Shown one piece after another: positions 45,750 to 56,680 of a DNA stretch of 64,000 nucleotides. Every line of letters starts with the position of its first letter. Within the stretch, counting starts at the first letter, position 1. Both the position numbers and the translations under genes were made by a program. A model generated the notes under the pieces. The model did no database searches. It was not told the DNA's origin and saw only the letters and a list, made by a program, of their open reading frames with translations. Source of the DNA: Zanthoxylum bungeanum (lineage: Eukaryota; Streptophyta; Magnoliopsida; Sapindales; Rutaceae); contig SKCR01051199.1 of NCBI GenBank assembly GCA_019454045.1, forward strand, positions 186,001 through 250,000, given 5' to 3'.

Positions 45750-45912
45750 ATCTGTTACCAATCTTTTGGTGAGTCTTCACTCTTCCCCAACCCAACGGGA
45801 ATCTATGATGGCTTTTAGACACAAGGATTAACATGATGCGTGTATGCATGAAATGAATGAGATGCATGTGATACAAGGAATATATCAACTTATTAAAATT
45901 TTCACATAAATC

Positions 45913-46335
45913 GGCCCATCATTATTTTAGAAGCTTTTGGGCTAACTGTCATAGGAGTGAACTCGTCTCACTTTAAATGGCCCAACAAGTTCACATCTCA
46001 TGGCAAAAATTCCAACCGTATCCAAATGATAATGCTCCCAAACACAAACATACAATGGCCCATTGGCGTTTTAGGAGCTTTTGGCCCAATCATCATAAGA
46101 TACGTTCTTGTCCCAGTTTAAATGGCCCAACAAGCCCATATTTCATGACAAAAGGTCCGAATGGATCCAAACGATAATGTTCCCAAACATAATCATACAA
46201 ATATAATTTATATAGAGTGGCCCATCAACATTTCAGAAGCTTTTGGCCCAATTGTCATAGGATACGAACTCGTCCTAGTTTAAATAGCCCAACAAGTTCG
46301 CATTTCTGACAAAAAGTCCAACTGCATCCAAATGA
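45913..46335. repeat. Direct repeats (~145-160 bp, nearly 3 copies) in element D leader
   Basis: Copies start at GGCCCATCA (45913), GGCCCATTGG (46058) and GGCCCATCAACA (46219). Each continues with TTTTAGAAGCTTTTGG-like text, ATAGGA-ACTCGTC and TTTAAATGGCCCAACAAG. They lie in the untranslated leader between primer site and gag. Confidence 0.8.
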
Positions 46336-46869
46336 GGATGGTCCACAAGCACAAGGAAATAGTTTATATAGGCCATACAACACCGGTCTACGTGTGGGTT
46401 TGTGGGAGTGTAGACAAAGACTCTCGCTGGCGAAGGATTCCCCACAACTAGGTCTCCCCACTCAAGGGTTCGAGCGACCAAGTGAGCGCACCATTTTTAT
46501 ACCTTAAGGTACGTGCCAATGAGCTATGGTGTGTGACTGACTGTCAAATGGATTTCCCGTTGTAGATTCCCCAGAGGGAGGGTGGAGCGAGGCTCTCTTA
46601 AGTACCCTAGCCTCTTTGGCTCTTATCGCTTAGTGACAGGAATAAACAACGAGTCCTCCAAATTAGTCCATCACAATAGGCCATAAGTAAGTGATTATCT
46701 AGGTGCCTTCACAGCTTTTCCTTATAGAAAGGTAGTGAATGAGGGAAGACACCAAACCATTACCTAGCCTTAAAAGTGCCTTTGATTAAACCTCTTTTAA
46801 CCCACAGTAAACACAGTTAATTAAAGCACAAATCATAATATTACAAGACATTATTTCGGGGCCGATTCT
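46336..46869. other. Element D 5' leader, unique part
   Basis: No gene. GC content is higher than in the flanks and no repeated structure is recognised. Confidence 0.5.
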
Positions 46870-46890
46870 CTATCCCCAGTGGAGTCGCAA
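46870..46890 (-). promoter_or_regulatory. Probable primer binding site of element D
   Basis: The minus strand reads TTGCGACTCCACTGGGGATA three bases inside the 5' LTR. This resembles TGGCGACTCC-CTGGGGA sites of Ogre/Tat elements (tRNA-Arg type), with the first bases altered. Confidence 0.5.
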
Positions 46891-46893
46891 GAC

Positions 46894-49832
46894 TGTGGGA
46901 CACAAAAAATTGGGCGACGCATGCTGTCTCGGGCTCGCGGCCCGGTTAGGAGTACGGAGTAGCCCGCGGGGGACTAAACTGGAGAATAATGGAGTCGCCA
47001 CCCGGTGTGAACCGGGAAAATAGTTTAAGGCCGCACTCACCCCTCGCAAGGGAAGACCTCAAACCGTTGGGTTCGGAATGGTCCCTTACTTATGCCACTT
47101 GTAATAAAATGATTTGTGCAATAATTCAACCAAGCCTAAGCAACATTTATTTCCAATGATAATTTACTCCTAAGTTCGCATGCATACACCAAAAGTTCAT
47201 CTAGGTTCACATGTAACACATTTTCATATTTGCATACAACTTATTTACATATAATCTATGTCCCAATTTGCATGCATAAAGATAAATACAGCTAGCATAC
47301 AATGTCATAAGCACATTACATTCGATCATAGGCATGCCAGTAGATAGTAATTGTACAATCACGCATGAAAGTAAATCGGAGTAACAGCAAGCATATAACT
47401 TCATGAACATGTTGAATGGATGAATGCGGAAGCATAATTAGGTAACTACCGTGTAAACATGCATCATGGAAACGAACATGTAATCTTGTGAACACAATGA
47501 ATGACTAAATGCGAAAACATGAACAATCAAAAAGGCAAATGATAAAATGAGTAACCATGCTTGAGATGTGATGGAAGATGGCCTGTTTACCATGGGCGTT
47601 CGTGCGGCATTCGTATCCGCGTTCGAATGGTAAACAGAATGTTCGCGTTCAAGTAGCGTTCGTAAACGCGTTCGAACGTAAATGAAACAGAATGCTCACG
47701 TTCGTATGGCGTTCGGAAACGCATTCGAACGGAAATGAGACCTGATGCATGATAAGGCAAAATGCATGCGCGTTCGAGTTGCGTTCGTAAATGCGTTCGA
47801 ACGAACTGAGACAAAAAACATGCGTTCGTGCGGCGTTCTGAAACGCGTTCGAACGGGGTTACAGCAGTGACCCCCAAAATACAGTAAACAACATGACACA
47901 TACGTGAACATATGAATAAATGACACCTAATAAATAATAACGGGCTACAAGGCGCGGCAAAGCATCGTGGTAAAGGATTTTAACCTCTCAAAATAGAGGA
48001 CCTTTAATCGCACTTACTAAGCCCATGCGCAAACAACATAATGCACATAAAAATAAAGATAATAATGCACATAAAAATAAAGATAACAATGTCGGACTTT
48101 GCATATCCGAATGAACACATCTTACATTCAACCGAATATACGTCATCCGGCGCGGCGAAGCATCGTGGTAAAGGATTTTAACCCCTCGAAATAGAGGACC
48201 TTTAATCGCACTTACTAAGCTCATGCGCTAATAACACAATGCATATAAGAAATAAAAGAAACAACAATATCGGACTTCGTATACCCGATTGAACACATCT
48301 CTCATTCAACCAAATATACATCGTCCGGCGCGGTGAAGCATCGTGGTAAAGGATTTTAACCCCTCGAAATAGAGGACCTTTAATCGCACTTACTAAGCCC
48401 ATGCGCTTGACCTCATCATTACTCAAACAAATAACATGCAGAAAATAAATAACGACAATAAACAAATCAAGATAACGTGAAATAAAATATGTGCCGTATA
48501 CTCAAGTGGTACGTGGAGTTGTATCCCGAGTACATATCATACTACCGTCCATTCGGAATCGGCTATGAAATTTATGTCCGAGTTTCCATCCTATATACCA
48601 CAAGAGGCGACACATTTTCCATTTTATTCAAAGCCACAACATGCATTCACAAACGACTCTCATGCGAATAAAACAATTAAAAAACGAATGACAATAAATA
48701 GAAAAAGTGCCCTTAGGTCTAACATTTTAAATCACCTCTCGGATGTACGGTACACGATCGTCGGAAGGGCTAACACTCCGCAACTCTTCCGGTTCACTGG
48801 TTCACTGCTCTCGTTCGTTGTCTCACTGTTTTGAGTCGTCGTTCTCCCTGTTTTGCTGCTGTTTTTACTGTATTTCGCTACTCTTTCGGTGACATTTTTT
48901 GGTCACTACGTTTGCTGTATTTAGGCTATTGTTCTTGGTGTATTTGGGTACTGTTTTGGGTGTGATTTGGGCTGCTGTTATGGTTTGGTTTGGGGACTGT
49001 TTTTGTGAGGTAAATGGGCTGTTTTGGTGAGGTAAATGGGCTGTTTTGATGAGGTAAATGGGGCTATTTGGGATGTGTTTTGGTCAAGGCAATGGGGGTT
49101 CTTTGGTTTGTGATTTTCGATTTTTGAGAGTGAGAGAGAGTTGTGTCAATGAGCTTGGGTGTTTCTTGTGTGAATCAACTAGGAGCGGTGAATGGTTATT
49201 TGCTTTGTGTTTTTGTTTTTTTGTGAGATTTCGCTAGGAGGGGGAAGTGTTGAGAAGTGGTTTCTTTTATAGGCAAAGGGCTAGGGTTTCCATGTGCTTG
49301 AATAGGAAGGAGACCAATTAGTGTCTTACAAGGAAAGCAAAAGATTGATTGGGAGACATGTCTTGGCTAGATTAGGAATATGATATATTTAATTTGTTTG
49401 GTTTAGGCATATAATATTTGTTGATTGATTTTAATTAGGCATGATTTTATTTGATATTTATTTTAATTTGGTATATGATTTTTTAGATTTTATTTAATTC
49501 CTCATGTGTTAAATATGTGTTTTATTAATTTGGATGTGTTTTATGGGCTTTGGTGGGCTAATTGGGCTTGGGTGTGAGGCTAGCAGCAAAACCAGAAATA
49601 CCGACGCCGTTCGAACGCCTCTTCGAACGCTACACAAACGCCCGCAATCTGCTTGACGTTCGAACGAAGTAACGAACGCAGCATGAACGAAAATAGTGAA
49701 CTTGTGAAATGAATCAAATGACATACTTGTTCTGAATTTCCCCTTCCGACATCTGTTTCCCGCGACTTAAAAGGTAGTGTCTCCAAATGAGACTCATCAT
49801 AGGGACTTATATGCAAAAATGCAGTGCCTACA
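46894..49832 (-). repeat. 5' LTR of element D
   Basis: A copy of 39141-42039. It has hairpin units at 47951-48030, 48149-48228 and 48327-48406, the 94-bp module at 48507-48600 and TTCGAA-motif clusters at about 47596-47860 and 49608-49690. Confidence 0.92.
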
Positions 49833-49837
49833 CCACG

Positions 49838-50568
49838 ATTTTCTTCAGAACCTCTGAAGTCTCTGAGTAGATTGTATCACCAATGACGCCGGAACTCCGA
49901 CTACCAAACTTCCTCCTAAAGAACTCTAAAGGATTAGGGAATTTGGGTTAAGTTGTGTTGAAGGTTTAACAAAGAAACATTCACACCATCAATGAAGAAG
50001 ACAATGAGATAAGAAGTCTTCAATGGTGGAATCAAGGAAAGTTGAAAGCTTTGAGAGATTTTGGCTCAAGGGAAATATGCTTCAACTCTTAGGCATGGCG
50101 GCTACAAGTTTGTTTATATATGTAGGTGAAAAGGCTAGGGTTTTCAAAGTGAAAAGGGCCAAAAACGCGTTCAGATCGCAGTCGCGTTCGAACGCATACT
50201 AAAACGCTCCATGAACGCGCCCTTTCTGTGAAGACTCGTTCGAGCGCCACTCGAACGCACAACGAACGTGAGCTCTCTGGAATGATCCCGTTCGAACCCA
50301 ACAGGAACGTGACTCGAACGTTTGCTCTCTGGAATGCTCTCATTCGAACCCAATGTAGAACGTGCCACTAACGCCACACGTTCGAACCAAATAACGAACG
50401 CAGCACTAACACCAATCATTCGAACTCTGCAACGAACGCACCACGAACGCATGTCTGATGCACAGCAGCCAGAAACCAGTCCAATTGCACAAAGATCTTC
50501 ATGAAAGATTACAACTCAATTGAACTTGTTTTGTCACGAACACATGCCAATAAAAAATGAAACTAACA
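49838..50568 (-). repeat. 5' LTR of element B, outer part
   Basis: It continues the 5' LTR after element D and its right duplication CCACG (49833-49837). It matches 32618-33348, with the TTCGAA array at about 50163-50456, and ends AACTAACA before the target duplication CTATG. Confidence 0.93.
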
Positions 50569-50573
50569 CTATG

Positions 50574-50949
50574 TATATATTTAAAGCATACATTGAGAAA
50601 TGTTCTAAATATTTACCAAACATTATTGGCTTGTTACCCATTCTCTCAAGTCTTATTTGCTTTTGAATACTCAAAAGTTGTGCCTTGCCAGTTCCTCAAT
50701 ACTTTTCATTTTTACAGCAAAATAACATCCTCTCTTTACACAAGCTCAATCATTGGAGTCAATTCTGCAAGATTTAAGTACTAAAAGTTGCAGTTCCATA
50801 CAAAAGAGAGAAAAAATATAATTGATGTTAGATGAATAAATTCAAATAGAAAGAGTAAGGACATGGGATCACTCCATAAGAACAACTCAAATCCACATTA
50901 CAGTTCTTTTAATTACTAAAATGGGATTGAAGGTAGAATTATATATTAA
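50574..50949. other. 3' flank of the ArfGAP gene
   Basis: Probably includes the 3' UTR of the minus-strand ArfGAP gene. Element B inserted only about 380 bases past its stop codon. No other gene seen. Confidence 0.5.
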
Positions 50950-53900
50950 CTATTGGTGGAGAGGCAGCCACTCTAGTTCTAGTTCTAATTCTCCAGATTC
51001 AACTTTCTGGAGCTTAAGCAATATATTCTGCTTCACCTTCCCATCGATTATGCTAATCATGCTGTCCTCTAGGAGAGCGTTATCGTCTGCTTTCAACCAT
51101 TTTCCAATCTGCATATTACCAAACATCTCCGGGTTCCCATATGACAAGGCGGATGTTAGCAGAGGCTGGATATCAATCTCTGCTTCTCCCATTATGTCAT
51201 CCGCTGAAAATGTGTCGTGATCAAACATTTCCTGGTGACAGGATTAGCCTTGTCGAATAAAGATTTCACTTCATACAAATGGATTCTGTTAACGAATAAG
51301 AATAACAAGCCAAAAGTGTAAAAGAAAAAAGACAAGCTTACCAACTTTACAGATCCATGATCCTGAGGAACTGACAGCATGAGTTCCTCATTCCAAATTG
51401 GATTCAGGTTGCTGTTTACTATAGTCGTTTGAACAGTCTAATAATATCAACAATAATGTGACCATCAGACAAAAATAAAAAGAACTTCAGGATCTGATTC
51501 TTTAATTGATTAATAATGGTTCATACTGTAAGTTATATACAATGAGAATAAATGTAACTGCTTGCCGCAATGGCAGTACCCAATTGGCCATCCAGTTTAA
51601 GTAACTGATTATTAATGAAAGATGGCTCAAAATATATGTTTCCATTTTTATCCATGTCCATGTTTTGTTGTAACAAACAAACATGGGAGGTTTGTAAAAG
51701 CCTCATAACCGAGTTCAGTCTCGAGAAATAACAGCAGAGAAGGAAGGGGAGAGAGAGGAACTGACCTGCTGTCCAAGATGCAGAACTACATAAGGATCAC
51801 TCGACATCATATCTCTGATAGCTAAATTTACTCCTTTTACCACTTTGACTTTCAATAAGCCAATAAACTCTACCATGCCTACCTGTTACAACTTTGAACG
51901 TTAATAGGACCGAAATTATTCATGGTAAGATCATATGTATGGAAAAAACATTTGTATCATCCTTATGTTGTTACTAATGCCACTCTACCACTTCACATTA
52001 TGTGTCCCGGAAATTATTCAATATGAATCTTTTCATCTTTTACTTGTATCCTTCAGTGTAAAAAAAAATCGGAGAGAGAGAGAGAGAGAGAGGTGTAATC
52101 AAAACTTGCCATTTTATCCTGTGATGATTTTGTGCTTCGAAAGTTATCTATAATTTCTCGAGAAAAACTTGATTGGATAGGGGCAGAAGTCCTTCCTGAT
52201 GAAATCCGCAAGCTAGGTTTCAAAAATTCTTGAAGTTCATACTTAGACCTACATGGAAAATTAAATTTAATTTTAATAAGCAGTCCATCAATCAATGTCA
52301 GACCAAAAAATGAAATCTGGTCTATTTATCACCAATGGATAACCCAAATAGCAGTATCTAGTTTTAAGGAAAATTATGTTGGAAGGTCTGACAAAAGCAT
52401 GCCCAACAACATGCAAGATATTCAAGAAGAGTCATTCATATATAGATTTAAAGAACTTCTAACCTGATAAACTTCGAACGTGTCTCATGACTGGAATCTG
52501 GTCCAGGCTTTGTAACTCCATCTGGTATAAAACCCTCATAAATTGAATTAGCAGATGAATTTCCTCCAACTTCAATCATGGCATCAACTTCATCATCAGA
52601 CCACTCATCCAATGTCACAGACAAAACCTGGTGGTGAAAGACAATAACAAATGGAACACAAGTTAGCAAAAAGTAAATTACTGCAATCCATCACAAATCC
52701 ACTAAATTTCTAAGAAAGCATGAAACATGTATTCGATAAGAAAATGAATTCAAATCATGTAAACAAATGGGTTTTTTCTTCTTGATCGAAGTATGTTAAC
52801 GATACCAGTTCACCTCCGTAACACTTCTAGAAATGAAATCAAATGAAGATTAAAATTAATTATAGAAATTCAAATTTGATTCTATCTGTATATAATCACT
52901 CATTAGGCCTCCCTACCAACAATCAGAATCCCTTTTAAAATAAGAGGCAATCCAAGACTTGCCTTCGAGACATGCGTACCAAGGCTTCTGTGCACCCCAC
53001 AACATTTTAAGCATATAAACACTCCGATATTTGCTGACCTGAAAGCGCAGTGATCAAGTCAAGTGAATTCTCAAGATTTAAAAGGATACATCAAAGCATA
53101 TAGCAAAATTTATGAAACTAAAGTTTCTTCATTTACATGGGACATCTAATGTTCATGCAGGAGAAACTTTTAGAATATTTTTCTTCATAGATAAACTTTT
53201 AGAATATTTGAAAACCGAAAAAGGAAAAATCCTTCTTTAAAATATTATATGAACTAAATCCTTATCCAAAAAGGTATGATCAAGACTCAAATCTCAAATC
53301 TTCTGTACCACCCTAAGAGGTTTTTCCAGTTAAACAAAATAACACACACAAAGGGGATAAGGAATTATTTGCCATCAAAGGCCAGTGGTAAAACCAAAAC
53401 CAAATTATGAATCTATTATAATCCCTTCTCATGCCATAATCTTTTCTCATTTTTATATCTAAGAAAACTTTAAAACACCAATGCATCCTAAACCAACCAA
53501 AAACTAATAAATCTAGAACACCTCAAGTCAAATTATTCTAACCATTTTAAATCTATCCGTAAGGAACATATGCCATTAAGGCATCAATGATTCAAATGTC
53601 TAGCTATTAAAAAAAAAAACATAAATGTACATTTATATCTAATAACCAAAGTGGTGAAACTTACGCCCATTTTGGATCTGGAGCACTGCAATCAGCACAA
53701 GTGCGATTATCCTTTTGAAGTAAGAAATCCTTCAACCTTATTTTACCTGTAGATGGAGTTGTATATCAAGAGCATAGTTAAATAAAATGATATATAAAAA
53801 GCTCCCAAGCAACAAACACTAGACTAGAGAACAAAATTGGGGAGGAAGAAGAGTGTATAAGGGTTTTCTATAATAAAGGGTTCTAATTTTAATAATCATT

Positions 53901-54632
53901 AATGGCAATCCATCATGCAATAACATGGAGAACAACTGGCCTCACTACAAGAAAATACAGAATTAGCGACGGAAATTAGAGACGGAATAATTCGTTTCAA
54001 CATTTAGAAACGGAATAGCGACGGAATTGAAATGGATTACAACATTAGCGACGGAATTTAACGACGGGATAAAATTTCGTAGCTAATAGTGGCGGGAATG
54101 AAATTGCGGGGAAAAAAGCGACGGAATAGCGACAGATTTTTTAATTCGTCTCTATAACTAGCGACGGAATTAAAATTCCGTCTCTAAATAGAGACGGAAT
54201 TTATTTATATTCCGTCGCTAAATTTAGCGACGGTAATTCCGTCGCTGTCGTTTTGATCATTGTTTAAAGCCTTCTCTTTCATTTGTTCTAAATCAAACAA
54301 CGACACAGCCGAACCATAGACCAAGGAAATAGAGACGGAATTTTTCCGTCTCTATTCTATCGCTATCTCACAGTTTTCTTGTAGTGTTGTATGCTTCTGC
54401 TGCACATGTTTATAGATTGAACATTTCTGAAGCAGCCAGAGGTGAAATTAGTATTGTTGTTACACATACTATAAGTACCTTATCGTTGGCTATAGTCAGC
54501 AGGTTAGTAAATAGAATCAAAAAATGAAATTTGAATAAAATTTTTGATTGAAATCGCCTGAATTATCACAAACATACCTGAGGTAGGTTTGCCAAGTTCC
54601 AACGGACGGTTATTATTATTACGCGTATTCAT
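50950..54632 (-). CDS. AGD12: ArfGAP with C2 domain (AGD12/ZAC type)
   Basis: It stimulates GTP hydrolysis by Arf GTPases; the C2 domain binds phospholipids, linking it to membrane traffic. Coding exons in order: 54632-54578, 53746-53665, 53038-52963, 52627-52464, 52248-52110, 51882-51766, 51437-51342, 51231-50950. These eight segments total 1011 bases, 336 codons plus TAG, equal in size to the Arabidopsis AGD12 class. The ArfGAP zinc finger has Cys35, Cys38, Cys55, Cys58 and the arginine finger Arg63 (CCGVHRSLG). The C2 domain starts near residue 173, with probable Ca2+ ligands Asp196, Asp201 (RDMMSSDPYV), Asp247, Asp249 and Asp255. Two introns use GC donors: GCAAGT after 52963 and after 52110; frame and homology leave no GT alternative there. 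A 5' UTR intron (donor near 55489, acceptor near 54639) is likely. A CACTA-type element lies in the first coding intron. AGD13 or AGD11 are alternatives by name. Confidence 0.96.
52071..52093. repeat. (GA)n microsatellite in ArfGAP intron
   Basis: An uninterrupted GA run in the intron beginning at the GC donor at 52109, only 17 bases from the exon. Confidence 0.85.
53943..54386. mobile_element. Small non-autonomous CACTA element in ArfGAP intron
   Basis: 444 bp, starting CACTACAAGAAAAT and ending AGTTTTCTTGTAGTG, so the ends are inverted CACTACAAGAAAA. The interior repeats AGCGACGGAAT and its complement many times, the subterminal repeat style of CACTA elements. The 3-bp flanks (CCT and TTG) do not match, so the duplication has decayed or one end is shifted. 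It sits between the first two coding exons and does not touch splice sites. Confidence 0.85.
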
Positions 54633-54639
54633 TCTCTAC

Positions 54640-55789
54640 TTTCAACCAAAAACCATCCAAAAAGGAATATATTCACAGAGAAGTCTGCAAAAAATCATCC
54701 AAAAAGAAAAAGAAAAACAACCCAATTCAGAAAAAAGTGATGCCAAGGACTAAACAAGATTAATACTAATAAAAACTACAAAGCATTACACATGAAAACA
54801 GTTTATAACAAATACAATCTGTATCAGCCAAAAATGAAAACCAACCAAAACATGCCATTCAAAATGAAAATATTTCAAAACTGCAAGTGAGAATCAAAAT
54901 TTTCAACATAACAACATCAAAATTGCATCTGGTCTCCTCCAGCTCAGAACAAAACATACCCAAAAAAGGGGAGAATAAACTTTTTGTTTGGTTTCCAAGA
55001 AAATACTCTTTCACAAATGCAAAAAAAAGTTGATGGGAAGGTTCTAATGCACATAGCCTTATCCCTATTTTTTTCCTAAGGAGAAGCCGTTTTCAGGATT
55101 TGAACCCGTGATTAAACAAATAATAAGTTAACACTTGACTATTATGCTGGAACACGACATTCCATAAATGAAGAGCAGAAAAAATAATTACACCGGGAAA
55201 GATAATAACTTAAATAAAAGCTCAGAACCCAGATAAGCAGAATCCCAAATCACCTCAGAAAGATTAACAAAACTAATCATAAAACAAACATATCAACCTC
55301 CAATGATCATTATTAAAAATATATATATATATTTTTCCCATAAATATTATCACACATCAAGACTCGGAAACCTTTTAACAGAAAATAATCAATCATTGCA
55401 AACATTTATATACAGCAAAAAAATGAAAAACAAAAATTAAGAAAGAATAAAAGAAAGAGAGATCTGAAAAAAGGGATTGAGAATTCACCTGGAATTGAAA
55501 CGTGTGAATGGTTCTTCAACCGGGGAGCGGAAAATAAGAGGGAAAGGGGCTTTTTAATTTGGTGGTTAAAACAAGCCAATTTCTTTCCTTTACTATTATA
55601 TTATAAAAATAAAAAATAAAAACAGGTTTTAACGGCCAAAGTCGAATTAAATTTGTCGTTAAGATTCCCTCCATGGGAAAATAGACATGTGCATGGGAAG
55701 TTAATTAATTTCTCATGCAACCACACTTTGGCTTGACATAAAAAGGAAGCCAAAGGTGACAACAAAAGGTGAATGAATGAGACTTAATA
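54640..55789. other. ArfGAP 5' UTR, UTR intron and promoter side
   Basis: The minus strand reads AATTCCAG then GTGAAT at about 55489, a good donor for a UTR intron ending just before the start codon. Beyond 55560 the region up to the CACTA element is presumably promoter; no definite TATA box was chosen. Confidence 0.5.
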
Positions 55790-56680
55790 CACTACAAGAA
55801 TTATGACTTTTAGCATCCAACGATTTAGCGTCGAAAATTATTTCGACGCTAAAAATTACTTTTAGCGTCGTAATTAATATTCGACACCAAATATCAAGAT
55901 TTTAGCGACGAAAATAATTTTCGATGCCAAATATTCAACTTTTTTCGTCGAAAACAGTTATCGACGCTAAAAGTACAGTTATAGCGTCGAACAATATTCG
56001 ACGCTAAATTATTTTACTATTACAATAATTTTTGGCGCTAAATGTTATACTTTTAGCGTCAAATATATTAGTCGACGCCAAAAACTAACATTTAGCGTCG
56101 ACTAAGTAGCGTCGCTAAAGGTTTATGAAGATTCCACCGACAATCCTTTAATCTTTAGCGTCTAAATTTATATCGACGCTAAAAATCGGACATTTAGCGT
56201 CGAATAAACTGTTTCGACGCTAAAAATCACAACTATTAGCGTCGAATTTATTGTTTCGACGCTAAATATAGATTAAAATGCAGAATGCCACCAACCTTTC
56301 TCCCCCTCTGTTTTTTTCTCCCATTCTCTTCATTTTCATCCTCTGAAATCTCAGAATCTGTCCTCTGCAACCTCACAACTCTCCTACAAATTTTCAATAA
56401 AATTGTAATCAATTTTCCATAAGGTAAGTCTTCTTTTATATTCTTTATTATTTTTCAATTTTTATGATTATGTTTATGATATACTTTTTGTTAATGGTTT
56501 ATGGTTCATATATGTAGATTAAGTTAATTAATTACTAAATAGAATTTTTCTGTAAACTATTTACTTTATCAACTAAATATATATGTCTATGCTTAAATAA
56601 ATAATTAATGAATTAGTAATGTTGATGAATGTAATATGATATTTAATAATTATATTATTATATTTAGGTATTTCGCTTAA

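Larger units (their letters stand above)
39141..49832 (-). mobile_element. Ty3/gypsy Tat/Ogre-like element D, non-autonomous, nested in B
   Basis: It is flanked by CCACG (39136-39140 and 49833-49837) and has two long LTRs, 39141-42039 (2899 bp) and 46894-49832 (2939 bp). On the minus strand the LTRs run TGTAGGCACTG...GTCCCACA. The coding strand is minus. Next to the 5' (right) LTR is a likely primer site, then a repeat-bearing leader (46870-45750), a gag frame (45749-44544), minisatellite arrays (about 43880-42150) and a G-rich polypurine tract (42040-42056). The gag knuckle type (CX2H...GHDIDNC) and the tandem repeats before the 3' LTR are typical of the Tat/Ogre clade. No protease, reverse transcriptase, RNase H or integrase is present. 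Confidence 0.92.
32236..50568 (-). mobile_element. Ty1/copia element B, gag + ORF2 type, pol missing, interrupted by element D
   Basis: The minus-strand element is flanked by identical CTATG (32231-32235 and 50569-50573). The 3' LTR is 32236-33348 (1113 bp). The 5' LTR is 38759-39140 plus 49838-50568, which sum to exactly 1113 bp once element D and its duplication are removed. The primer site is at 38745-38756 and the polypurine tract at 33349-33360. The interior of 5410 bp contains gag, a second zinc-knuckle segment and ORF2. Protease, integrase, reverse transcriptase and RNase H are absent, so movement would need enzymes supplied by a related element. Confidence 0.95.
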
